From positions 1 to 6,150 of the forward strand of contig JAEZEK010000063.1 in the NCBI GenBank assembly GCA_023417735.1: 6,150 bases of DNA, written 5' to 3'. The position numbers and the translations under genes were made by a program. The notes under the pieces were generated by a model. The model was not told the origin of the DNA. It ran no database searches and worked only from the letters and a program-made list of their open reading frames with translations. Shown one piece after another: positions 1 to 6,112 of this stretch. How positions within the stretch are numbered: the stretch's first letter is position 1; each line of letters opens with the position of its first letter. Source of the stretch: Pseudomonadota bacterium. GTDB taxonomy: Bacteria; Pseudomonadota; Alphaproteobacteria; Rhizobiales; Afifellaceae.

Positions 1-903
1 GCCGAGGCGCTCGGCGAGGCCGAACCGCGCCTGGCCGGTCACGATCCGCGGCATCGGAACGGCGGAGGCGGAAACGAGCGAGGCGAGCCGGCTGGTGAGG
101 TCGCTGCGGATCTCCGGCGCGGCATTGTGCGGTCGCCGCAGGGCATCGGCGAGCGCGCAGCCCTCCTGGATCGCCGCTTTCCCGATCCCGAGCCCCGCCT
201 CGTTCAGGGCCGCCACCGCCGCCGCGATGACGTCCGGATAGGTTTCGTTGGCGATCGGCAGGGCCTGGGCGCGCGGCCATGCCCGCCCGGTGATGCGCTC
301 GGCGCGGTCGATGTATTCGCGCCCTTGCGTCGCCACGATCCGCTCGAAATCGACGAGCGCCACCCGCTCGCGCCCGAACGCCGCAGCCAGCCGGTCGGCG
401 AGCGTGCGGAAGGACAGGCCCGCCGGATCGAGGCTCGCGGCGAAGGCCTCCGGCGGCCGGACGTCGCCGACGCTCAGGCGGAACTTGTAGGCGGAGGCGA
501 GGAACCGCCTCGGCTCGCGAAGCGTGACGAGCACGTGGATCTCGGCCTCGGGCAGCGCCCGCCGCAGGATGGCCGAGCCGGCGTCGAGGCCCGCCATCAG
601 GCGCGGCCGCACGCCGGGCATGGGGCCGAACAGGTTCTCCTCGCTGACGACCAGCCAATCGCTCCGGCGCGCGGCGGCGGCGACGTAGTCGCGCAGCCGC
701 GCCTCCAGCCGCTCTGCCCCGGCGGCCATGGGTGACGTGCGCGCCGCGTTCCGTGCGAGCGCCCCGAAAGGCGTGCCGGGCGTGGACGCCGGCGTCAGCA
801 CGGCAATTCCGGCGTCTGCGAGGTTCGCCCGCTCGGCCTCCAGCCAGAACTGGAAGGCGGTCGTCGCGCAGCGGTGCAGGCCGGCATGGAGAAGGATGTT
901 CAT
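1..903 (-). CDS. Sulfotransferase-like protein, C-terminus beyond the window
   Basis: This frame is open for 301 codons from an ATG at 903-901 to the left edge, so the gene is partial at its 3' end. Two motifs suggest a PAPS-dependent sulfotransferase fold. Near the N-terminus, after a short beta strand, residues 6-18 read HAGLHRCATTAFQ, which lines up with the 5'-phosphosulfate loop GxHKTGTTxLQ. Around residues 125-139, LVTLREPRRFLASAY fits the 3'-phosphate-binding motif R-x-P-x5-S-x-Y (Arg129, Ser137). SEEN at about 87-90 is also typical of bacterial members. The loop is non-canonical: Arg replaces the usual Lys and Ala the second Gly. No signal peptide or membrane segment is seen, so it is probably cytoplasmic; the acceptor substrate is unknown. 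The ATG suits the family because the loop normally starts within 10 residues. A GGAGG at 925-921 is rather far upstream (17 bases). The gene follows the helicase by 52 bases on the same strand and may be cotranscribed. Confidence 0.75.
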   Translation of the reverse strand, partial: MNILLHAGLHRCATTAFQFWLEAERANLADAGIAVLTPASTPGTPFGALARNAARTSPMAAGAERLEARLRDYVAAAARRSDWLVVSEENLFGPMPGVRPRLMAGLDAGSAILRRALPEAEIHVLVTLREPRRFLASAYKFRLSVGDVRPPEAFAASLDPAGLSFRTLADRLAAAFGRERVALVDFERIVATQGREYIDRAERITGRAWPRAQALPIANETYPDVIAAAVAALNEAGLGIGKAAIQEGCALADALRRPHNAAPEIRSDLTSRLASLVSASAVPMPRIVTGQARFGLAERLG

Positions 904-955
904 GCGGGCCGAGAATTCAGCCTCCGGCGGCAAAGTCCAGTGCGGACCTCGCCCG

Positions 956-3034
956 CTACCGCCACATGGCGCGCATCCGCTCGCGGATGTCCACCGGCGG
1001 GCCCGTCCGCGCGCCCTCGGAAGCCGGCGCCCCCGATGCCAGCGGCCAGGCCGAGAGCGCGAACGCGTCGAGGATCGCGTCCGGGATGAAGCGCGTGCGC
1101 GCCGCATAGACGTGCCGATCCCCGCGCGCAGCCTGGCCGTGCGTGAAGAAGCGCTGCGGCATGACGAGGTGGAGATCGTCCTTCGCCCGCGTCATGGCGA
1201 CGTAGAGGAGCCGGCGCTCCTCTTCGAGGTCCTCGGTCGTGCCGGTGCCGAGGTCGGAGGGTATGCAGCCGTCGACGGCGTTGAGGACGAAGACGGACGT
1301 CCATTCCTGCCCTTTTGCCGAGTGGATGGTGGACAGGATGAGATAGTCCTCGTCGCGCAGCGGAACGCCGGCCTCGTCGCTGGTGGCGTCCGGCGGATCG
1401 AGCGTCAGCTCGGTCAGGAACTTCTCGCGCGACGGATAGCCGGCGGCGATCTGCTCCAGTTGCAGGATGTCGGCGCGGCGCAGGGCGGAATCCTCGTGGA
1501 GCCGGTCGAGGTGGGGCTCGTACCAGCGCCGCGCCCGCTCGATCTCGGCCGGCCACCCCGCCCGATTCAGGTCCGTCATCCGGCCGAGGAATGCCGGCCA
1601 GTCCGCGGCCGCGCGCGATGGCGGCGTATACGCCGCCAGGGCCTTCGGCGCGTCGCCCCCGGCCGCGGCCGCATCCACGATCTTCGCGGCGTTTGCCGGC
1701 CCGATCCCCGGCAGGAGCTGGAGCACCCGGAAGCCCGTCACCCGGTCGCGCGGATTCTCCGCCCAGCGCAGGATCGAGAGCACGTCCTTGATGTGCGCGG
1801 TTTCCAAGAACTTCAGGCCGCCGAACTTCACGAAGGGTATGTTCCGGCGGGTGAGCTCCACCTCCAGCGGCCCGCTGTGATGGGAGGCGCGGAAGAGCAC
1901 CGCCTGCGCCTTCAGGGGTACCCCCCCTTCCCGGCTCTCCAGGACCTTCGCCACGACGAAGTCAGCCTGGCCGGCCTCGTCGCGGACCGAGACGAGGCGG
2001 GGCCGGTCGCCGGAGGTCCGCTCGGTCCAGAGGTTCTTCGTGAAGCGCTCGCGGGCGAGCCCGATGACGGCGTTCGCCGCCGCCAGGATCGGCTGCGTCG
2101 AGCGGTAGTTCCGGTCGAGCGTCATGACCCGGCCCGGCCGCGCGAAGGTCGCCGGGAAATCGAGGATGTTCCGCACGGTGGCCGAGCGGAAGGAATAGAT
2201 CGACTGCGCGTCGTCGCCGACGACCGTGAGGCCGCGACCGTCGGGCTTCATGGCCTTCAGGATGGCGGCCTGCACCCGGTTCGTGTCCTGGTACTCGTCC
2301 ACCAGGACGTGGTCGAAGCGCCCGCCGACCTCGGCGGCCATCGCCGGCTCCGCGACCATCTGCGCCCAGTAGAGGAGCAGGTCGTCGTAATCGAGGACGT
2401 TCTGGCGCTGCTTCGCCTCGACATAGGCCCCGAAGAGCGACCGGAGCTCCGCCTCCCATTCCGCGCACCAGGGGAAGGCGGCGGCGAGCACCTCCTCGAG
2501 CGCGGCTTCCGAATTCACCGTTCGCGAATAGATTGCGAGGCACGTGCCTTTCATCGGGAAGCGCCTCGGCAGGTTCGAGAAGCCGAGCTCGTGCCGGACG
2601 AGGTTCATCAGGTCGGCCGAATCCTCCCGGTCGTGGATCGTGAAGGCCGGGTCGATCCCGATCGCGTGCGCATTGTCGCGCAGGAGCCGGGCGCCGATGC
2701 CGTGGAATGTGCCGGCCCAGTCGAGCGCGGCGCCTCCCGCGCGTGACCCGAGTGCCGCCGCGGCGATCCGCTCCGCGCGCCTCGTCATCTCCCTTGCCGC
2801 GCGGCGGGAGAAGGTGAGGAGCAGGATGCGCCGCGGGTCGGCGCCCCCGAGCATGAGCTGCGCCACCAGATGGGCGAGCGTGTTGGTCTTGCCCGACCCG
2901 GCGCCGGCGATGACGAGGAGCGGGCCCGCATCCGCTCCCGCGGCGGCCAGTTCGACCGCGCGCCGCTGCGCCGGGTTGAGGCTGCCGAGGAAATCGCCGC
3001 GACGCGACGCGGCCGAATCAGGACTGGGCTCCAT
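956..3034 (-). CDS. UvrD/PcrA-family superfamily 1A ATP-dependent DNA helicase
   Basis: A 692-residue 3'->5' helicase of the UvrD/Rep/PcrA group, acting on DNA during repair or replication. All expected motifs are present in order: Q motif LNPAQRRAVE (19-28), Walker A AGAGSGKT (43-50), Ia LTFSRRAAREM (73-83), GTFHGIGARLLR (108-119), Walker B/II VLVDEYQDTN (243-252), III GDDAQSIYSFR (273-283), IV LDRNYRST (306-313), V STIHSAKGQEW (568-578) and VI EEERRLLYVAMTRAK (604-618). PGIGPANAAKI (442-452) matches the helix-hairpin-helix of subdomain 2B. It is shorter than typical UvrD/PcrA (about 720-780 residues): only 74 residues follow motif VI, so the C-terminal Tudor-like RNA-polymerase-binding domain appears to be absent. 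It is probably an accessory paralogue rather than the main uvrD, so no symbol is given. The ATG has no strong ribosome binding site but sits just ahead of the Q motif, as expected. It lies between mbfA (97 bases upstream) and the sulfotransferase (52 bases downstream). Confidence 0.95.
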   Translation of the reverse strand: MEPSPDSAASRRGDFLGSLNPAQRRAVELAAAGADAGPLLVIAGAGSGKTNTLAHLVAQLMLGGADPRRILLLTFSRRAAREMTRRAERIAAAALGSRAGGAALDWAGTFHGIGARLLRDNAHAIGIDPAFTIHDREDSADLMNLVRHELGFSNLPRRFPMKGTCLAIYSRTVNSEAALEEVLAAAFPWCAEWEAELRSLFGAYVEAKQRQNVLDYDDLLLYWAQMVAEPAMAAEVGGRFDHVLVDEYQDTNRVQAAILKAMKPDGRGLTVVGDDAQSIYSFRSATVRNILDFPATFARPGRVMTLDRNYRSTQPILAAANAVIGLARERFTKNLWTERTSGDRPRLVSVRDEAGQADFVVAKVLESREGGVPLKAQAVLFRASHHSGPLEVELTRRNIPFVKFGGLKFLETAHIKDVLSILRWAENPRDRVTGFRVLQLLPGIGPANAAKIVDAAAAGGDAPKALAAYTPPSRAAADWPAFLGRMTDLNRAGWPAEIERARRWYEPHLDRLHEDSALRRADILQLEQIAAGYPSREKFLTELTLDPPDATSDEAGVPLRDEDYLILSTIHSAKGQEWTSVFVLNAVDGCIPSDLGTGTTEDLEEERRLLYVAMTRAKDDLHLVMPQRFFTHGQAARGDRHVYAARTRFIPDAILDAFALSAWPLASGAPASEGARTGPPVDIRERMRAMWR

Positions 3035-3131
3035 GCGCGCAGCAGAGACGCTTTCCGCCCGGCATGCAAACCGCGCGTCGGGCCCGCAAGGCTGCGTCGC
3101 TCTGCGCGTCAGCCCCTTTCGACCCGGCGGT
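3035..3131. other. Intergenic gap between mbfA and the helicase gene
   Basis: A 97-base GC-rich gap between the mbfA stop and the helicase start. I see only short self-complementary words such as CGGGCCCG near 3079 and no hairpin followed by a T-run, so there is no convincing terminator for mbfA. A TTGCGG on the minus strand could be a weak -35 for the helicase, but no -10 of quality follows. Whether the helicase has its own promoter or is read through from mbfA is open. Confidence 0.5.
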
Positions 3132-4124
3132 TCAGGCGCCGCCGATCAGGATGCCGGCCGCCAGCACGAGGCTGCCGCCCAGCACGACCTGGAAGGTGGC
3201 GCGCAGGAACGGCGTCTCCATGAATCGGTTCTGGATCCACACGATCGCCCACAGCTCCACGAAGACGACGATGAGGGCGAGCGTGGTCGCCGCCCAGAAG
3301 TTCGGGATGAGATAGGGGAGCGCGTGGCCGAGGCCGCCGAGCGTGGTCATCACGCCGGAGGCGAGCCCGCGCTTCCAGGGCGCTCCGCGGCCGGAGAGCC
3401 GCCCGTCGTCGTGCGCGGCTTCCGTGAAGCCCATGGATATCCCGGCGCCGACGGAGGCGGACAGGCCGACGAGGAAGGTCGTCCAGGGGTTCATCGTGGC
3501 GAAGGCGGTGGCGAAGATCGGAGCGAGCGTGGAGACCGAGCCGTCCATCAGGCCCGCGAGCCCCGGCTGCACCCATGTCAGGATGAACTGGCGGCGCGCG
3601 GCCTCGTCCTCCAGCCCGCGCTCCTCGGCCCCGAGATGCTCCTCGGCGAGGCGGCCCGCCAGCGCCTCGTGGCCAGCCTCCGCGGCGGCGAGATCGCCGA
3701 GGAGCGTCCGGGTCTCGGCGTCCGTCGAGCGCGCTGCCGCCAGCGTGTAGAAGGTCTGTGCCTGCCGCTCCATGTCGAAGGCTTCCTGGCGGATCTGGTC
3801 GAGCGAGAGGTTCTCCACGAGCCAGACGGGGCGGCGGGCGTAGAAGTCTGCGACGTGCTCGCGCCGGATCGGGACGATGACGTCCCCGAACCGGCGGCGG
3901 TACGTTTCGATCAGCGTCCGGCGATGCCCGCCCTCCTCCGCCGCCATCCCGTCGAAGACCGCCGCGGAGGCCGGGTACTGGTCCCTCAGCTTCGCGGCAT
4001 AGGCCGCATAGATGCGCCCGTCCTCCTCCTCGGAGGAAATGGCGAGCGCCAGCACCTCCCGTTCGGAGAGATCGTCGAAGCGGCGCTTGCCGGTGAAGGC
4101 GGCGAGCGCTTGCGGCATCAGCAT
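3132..4124 (-). CDS. mbfA: MbfA-type membrane-bound ferritin / VIT1 iron exporter
   Basis: A 330-residue fusion of an N-terminal ferritin-like (rubrerythrin/erythrin) domain and a C-terminal VIT1/CCC1-type transporter. Family members in Bradyrhizobium and Agrobacterium export iron across the inner membrane and protect against iron and peroxide stress. Numbered from this start, di-iron ligands are visible as Glu32-34, E64xxH67, Glu119 and E149xxH152. From about residue 172 come roughly five hydrophobic segments carrying the VIT signature GLMDGSVSTLAPIFA and a following SMGFTEA. The frame stays open to an ATG at 4148, which would add eight residues. I prefer 4124 because AAGGTG lies six bases upstream (4136-4131), the 4148 ATG has no ribosome site, and the predicted transcription start (about 4145) is downstream of 4148. 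The conserved domain begins only at FDDLSE (16-21), so nothing is lost. Another in-frame ATG lies at 4118. Control is probably by Irr through the ICE-like element upstream. Confidence 0.92.
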   Translation of the reverse strand: MLMPQALAAFTGKRRFDDLSEREVLALAISSEEEDGRIYAAYAAKLRDQYPASAAVFDGMAAEEGGHRRTLIETYRRRFGDVIVPIRREHVADFYARRPVWLVENLSLDQIRQEAFDMERQAQTFYTLAAARSTDAETRTLLGDLAAAEAGHEALAGRLAEEHLGAEERGLEDEAARRQFILTWVQPGLAGLMDGSVSTLAPIFATAFATMNPWTTFLVGLSASVGAGISMGFTEAAHDDGRLSGRGAPWKRGLASGVMTTLGGLGHALPYLIPNFWAATTLALIVVFVELWAIVWIQNRFMETPFLRATFQVVLGGSLVLAAGILIGGA

Positions 4125-4130
4125 GACGGG

Positions 4131-4136
4131 CACCTT
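4131..4136 (-). promoter_or_regulatory. Ribosome binding site deciding the mbfA start
   Basis: On the minus strand AAGGTG is followed by six bases (CCCGTC) and then the ATG at 4124-4122. It is the only Shine-Dalgarno-like word near the candidate mbfA starts and favours this ATG over the one at 4148. Confidence 0.6.
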
Positions 4137-4137
4137 G

Positions 4138-4154
4138 TTTAGAGCCATTCCAGA
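4138..4154 (-). promoter_or_regulatory. ICE-like operator (putative Irr site) of mbfA
   Basis: The plus strand reads TTTAGAG-CCA-TTCCAGA, matching 11 of the 14 defined bases of the iron control element TTTAGAA-N3-TTCTAAA that the haem-sensing regulator Irr binds in Rhizobiales. It overlaps the last three bases of the predicted -10 box and the likely transcription start of mbfA, the position expected for repression under iron limitation. The family link is known (mbfA is an Irr target in Bradyrhizobium and Agrobacterium); that this particular site works is inferred. Confidence 0.55.
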
Positions 4155-4180
4155 CTAAGGCGCACGGCAGGCACCGGCAA
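4152..4180 (-). promoter_or_regulatory. Predicted sigma-70-type promoter of mbfA
   Basis: On the minus strand TTGCCG (4180-4175) and TAGTCT (4157-4152) are separated by exactly 17 bases, a reasonable alphaproteobacterial housekeeping promoter. It would start transcription at about 4145 and give a leader of about 20 bases before the ATG at 4124. The hexamers are imperfect, so the call leans on the spacing and on the overlapping ICE-like element. Confidence 0.5.
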
Positions 4181-4281
4181 GCGGCTGCAGCTCTGCCGCG
4201 GCAATTCAGCCCTGCCGAACGCCGTCTTCGAGAGGCGCGAGGCTGCGCGTGCGACGTCCCGGCATGGCTCGCGTCGAGCGG

Positions 4282-5394
4282 CTACTCCGCTGCCCGGCCC
4301 GCGCGGCCGAACCGGCCCCTCTCCATCCTGTGGGCCGAGAACGTCGACGCGCCCGGCTCCGGGAGCGCCTTCAGGGCGGCAAGTGCGGCATCCATATCGC
4401 GACGGCCCGACGCCCATCGCCGCCCGATCGAATCGGCCGAGTAGTCGAGCATCTTGCCGGCGACCTCGTGACCGTCGTCCGAGTAGACGAGGTGGAGCAC
4501 CGTCACCCGTCCTGACGCAGGCTCCTGCCCTCCTCCTCTCCGGCGCGAAGGCTGCCGCGCCGATGCCCGCAGCGCGTCCCGCAGCCGGTATTCCGTCTCC
4601 AGCGCATCGATCGCGCGCCGCCCCTGCGACGCGAACACGATGTCCTGGGCGCGGATCGCAGCGTCGCCGAGCGAGGCCGGGCGCCTCCCCTCCAGCGCGA
4701 ACAGGTCGACCGCCAGGCAGACGGTGTCGGTCTCGGGTGGTTCGGACAGCGCCGCGGCGAGCGGCAGGTTGGCCGACAGGCCGGGGTCGATCAGCACGCG
4801 CCCGCCGATCGCGACGGGCGGATAGGCAACCGGGAACGCGGCGCTCGCCCGGATGTGCTCGACGTCGATGCGCATGGTCGCGCTGTCGAAGAGGACATCG
4901 GCGCCCGTCTCCACGTCGACGGCCGTGGCCGTGAAGCGCGGCGCGCCTTCGTTCAGCAGATCGAAGTCGATCAGCTCCCGCAAGGTCGCACGCAGCGGCT
5001 TGGTGTCGAAGAGGCTCACGTCGTCCGGCATTCCTGGCAGCGCCGACCAGAGGCCCGGCATGCGCGGCGAGAACAAGCCCGGCCGCCCCGTCGCCATCGA
5101 CTGGGCAGCCGCCATGCGCTTCGTCATGAAGGAGCCGGGCCCGGGCGGCATCCGTCCGGATGGAGTCGCCTTGCCGAATTGCTCCGCGACCCGCCAGAAC
5201 GCCCGCAGGCGCGGCAGCCGGCGATCCGGCGCGTTGCCGGCGATGAGTGCCGCATTGACCGCGCCGATCGATGCGCCGGTGAGGCGGGCCGGCAGATGCC
5301 CGCGCTCGTGAAGCGCCTCGTAGGCGCCGGCCTGATACGCGCCGAGCGCGTTGCCGCCGCCGAATACGAGAACGAGATTGTCCGGAATGTCCAA
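4282..5394 (-). CDS. Patatin-like phospholipase with DUF3734-like C-terminus
   Basis: A 370-residue serine lipid acyl hydrolase of the patatin family, expected to cleave acyl chains from phospholipids or related lipids with a Ser-Asp dyad. The glycine-rich oxyanion loop is GGGNALGAYQAG (12-23), the nucleophile elbow is GASIG (40-44, Ser42), and IRASAAFPVAYPP (181-193) is the conserved helix before the aspartate strand. The catalytic Asp is likely Asp203 in LIDPGLSANLPL, where Pro stands in place of the first Gly of the usual DGG/DGA. The C-terminal part (about 295-350, with HLVYSD and DYSADSIGRRWASG) resembles the DUF3734 extension seen on many proteobacterial patatins. There is no signal peptide or membrane segment, so it is probably cytosolic or peripheral. 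The start is TTG: no ATG or GTG lies in frame close ahead of the conserved loop, and no strong ribosome site is visible. It diverges from the DUF892 gene across 217 bases, with mbfA next downstream. Confidence 0.88.
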   Translation of the reverse strand: MDIPDNLVLVFGGGNALGAYQAGAYEALHERGHLPARLTGASIGAVNAALIAGNAPDRRLPRLRAFWRVAEQFGKATPSGRMPPGPGSFMTKRMAAAQSMATGRPGLFSPRMPGLWSALPGMPDDVSLFDTKPLRATLRELIDFDLLNEGAPRFTATAVDVETGADVLFDSATMRIDVEHIRASAAFPVAYPPVAIGGRVLIDPGLSANLPLAAALSEPPETDTVCLAVDLFALEGRRPASLGDAAIRAQDIVFASQGRRAIDALETEYRLRDALRASARQPSRRRGGGQEPASGRVTVLHLVYSDDGHEVAGKMLDYSADSIGRRWASGRRDMDAALAALKALPEPGASTFSAHRMERGRFGRAGRAAE

Positions 5395-5556
5395 GGCCGA
5401 GCACCGTGCTTGTAACCTGAGCGGAAAACGGCGGCGACCCGCGCCGATCCGGTTTCCGCCGGCACGAGCGCCGGTTCCCTAACTCGTGCACGCTGCGATG
5501 GTTCTCCCGAGCCGCCGCGACGCTCCGGCCCCGACCGTACGCAGTTCGGGCGTGGC

Positions 5557-5581
5557 GGAACGTTCCTCCCCTGCCGCGGTT
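5557..5581 (+). promoter_or_regulatory. Putative EcfG (general stress sigma factor) promoter of the DUF892 gene
   Basis: GGAAC (5557-5561), 16 bases, then GGTT (5578-5581). This fits the alphaproteobacterial EcfG/RpoE2 promoter (GGAAC, 16-17 bases, CGTT) with one mismatch at the first -10 base. Transcription would begin near 5588-5590, leaving a leader of about 22 bases that contains the ribosome site. The GGAAC is also half of a perfect palindrome, GGAACGTTCC (5557-5566). DUF892 genes are frequent members of stress regulons, which supports the assignment. Confidence 0.65.
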
Positions 5582-5600
5582 GAGTCGCTTTCACCGACAG

Positions 5601-5605
5601 AGGGG
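5601..5605 (+). promoter_or_regulatory. Ribosome binding site of the DUF892 gene
   Basis: AGGGG ends six bases before the ATG at 5612. It is the strongest Shine-Dalgarno word in the window and fixes this start over the upstream in-frame ATGs at 5486 and 5498. Confidence 0.75.
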
Positions 5606-5611
5606 ACTTTC

Positions 5612-6112
5612 ATGGCGACGAAGCAGAAGACGCTCCAGGATCTCTTTCAGGACACCCTCAAGGACGTCTATCACGCGGAGAAGCAGATCCTGCGCGCGCT
5701 GCCGAAGATGGCCAAGGCGGCCGAATCGGACGAGCTGCGAAAGGCGTTCGAGACGCATCGCGACGAAACCGAGGTCCAGATCGAGCGTCTCGAGAAGGTC
5801 TTCGAGATCATGGAGCGCCGGCCGCAGGGCAAGCCTTGCGAGGCCATGCAGGGCCTCGTGGAGGAAGGCAAGGAGATCATGGAGGACTTCAAGGACAGCG
5901 ACGCACTCGATGCGGGCCTCCTCGCCTCCGCCCAGACGATCGAGCATTATGAGATCTCCCGCTACGGCACGCTTCGCACCTGGGCAGCGCAGCTCGGGAT
6001 GAAGGATGCCGTCGGCCTCCTCGAGGAGACGCTCGAGGAAGAGAAGAAGACGGACGCGCTCCTGACGCAACTCGCCGAGAAGGCGGTCAACCAGAAGGCG
6101 AAGGCAGCGTAA
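5612..6112 (+). CDS. DUF892 / YciF-type ferritin-like stress protein
   Basis: A 166-residue all-helical protein of the DUF892 (YciE/YciF) family, ferritin-like four-helix proteins linked to general and oxidative stress; their biochemical activity is not settled. Typical blocks are LQDLFQDTLKDVYHAEKQIL (8-27), HRDETEVQIERLEKVFEI (49-66), TIEHYEISRYGTLRTWAAQL (109-128) and LEETLEEEKKTD (137-148). Candidate di-iron ligands are Glu23, Glu52 or Glu54, Glu111, Glu114 and Glu143/144; these are judged from spacing, not proven. The protein is charged (Lys/Glu-rich), has no signal peptide, and ends in a Lys/Ala-rich tail. Length matches the family (about 160-170). The start is set by AGGGG six bases upstream. 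An EcfG-like promoter lies about 30 bases ahead, so induction by the PhyR-EcfG stress pathway is likely. It is the only plus-strand gene here and diverges from the patatin gene. Confidence 0.93.
   Translation: MATKQKTLQDLFQDTLKDVYHAEKQILRALPKMAKAAESDELRKAFETHRDETEVQIERLEKVFEIMERRPQGKPCEAMQGLVEEGKEIMEDFKDSDALDAGLLASAQTIEHYEISRYGTLRTWAAQLGMKDAVGLLEETLEEEKKTDALLTQLAEKAVNQKAKAA

Larger units (their letters stand above)
5395..5611. other. Divergent intergenic region, patatin / DUF892
   Basis: A 217-base region between divergent genes. It holds the EcfG-like promoter of the DUF892 gene at its right end. In the middle are two copies of a near-identical word, CCGGTTTCC (5449-5457) and CCGGTTCC (5471-5478), 22 bases apart, with a CCGGC/GCCGG inverted pair between and overlapping them (5459-5463, 5470-5474). 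For the patatin gene I see only a poor -10 candidate on the minus strand (TACAAG, 5414-5409) without a good -35. A plus-strand frame continues into the DUF892 gene from an ATG at 5486, but its 42 extra residues look non-coding. Confidence 0.6.

Noticed and set aside
127..735. 202-codon plus-strand frame at the left end
   Set aside because: It is antisense to the sulfotransferase-like gene, whose frame carries the 5'- and 3'-phosphate-binding motifs; this one has none.
728..2746. 672-codon open frame on the plus strand opposite the helicase gene
   Set aside because: It is antisense to a helicase with every family motif intact. Its translation is an Arg/Pro/Gly/Glu/His-rich string without recognisable domains, as expected from the complement of a very GC-rich gene.
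2544..4142. 532-codon open frame on the plus strand spanning the helicase 5' end and mbfA
   Set aside because: It crosses two well-supported minus-strand genes and the gap between them, with low-complexity composition and no domain signal; a by-product of high G+C.
4181..4203. Inverted repeat GCGGC...GCCGC and palindrome TGCCGCGGCA upstream of mbfA, as a terminator for the patatin gene or an operator
   Set aside because: Short GC stems are common by chance at this base composition, and no T-run follows on either strand.
5454..5478. Second EcfG-like promoter on the minus strand (GGAACC at 5478-5473) for the patatin gene
   Set aside because: At 16-18 bases downstream the sequence is GGAAA-like, with no GTT, so the -10 half is missing.
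4139..5491. 450-codon minus-strand frame overlapping the patatin gene
   Set aside because: Same strand but a different frame from the patatin gene; the product is Arg/Gly/Ala-rich with no motifs, whereas the patatin frame has all family signatures.
5486..5611. Upstream extension of the DUF892 protein by 42 residues
   Set aside because: The added residues do not resemble the family, the EcfG-like promoter lies inside this stretch, and AGGGG precedes the ATG at 5612.
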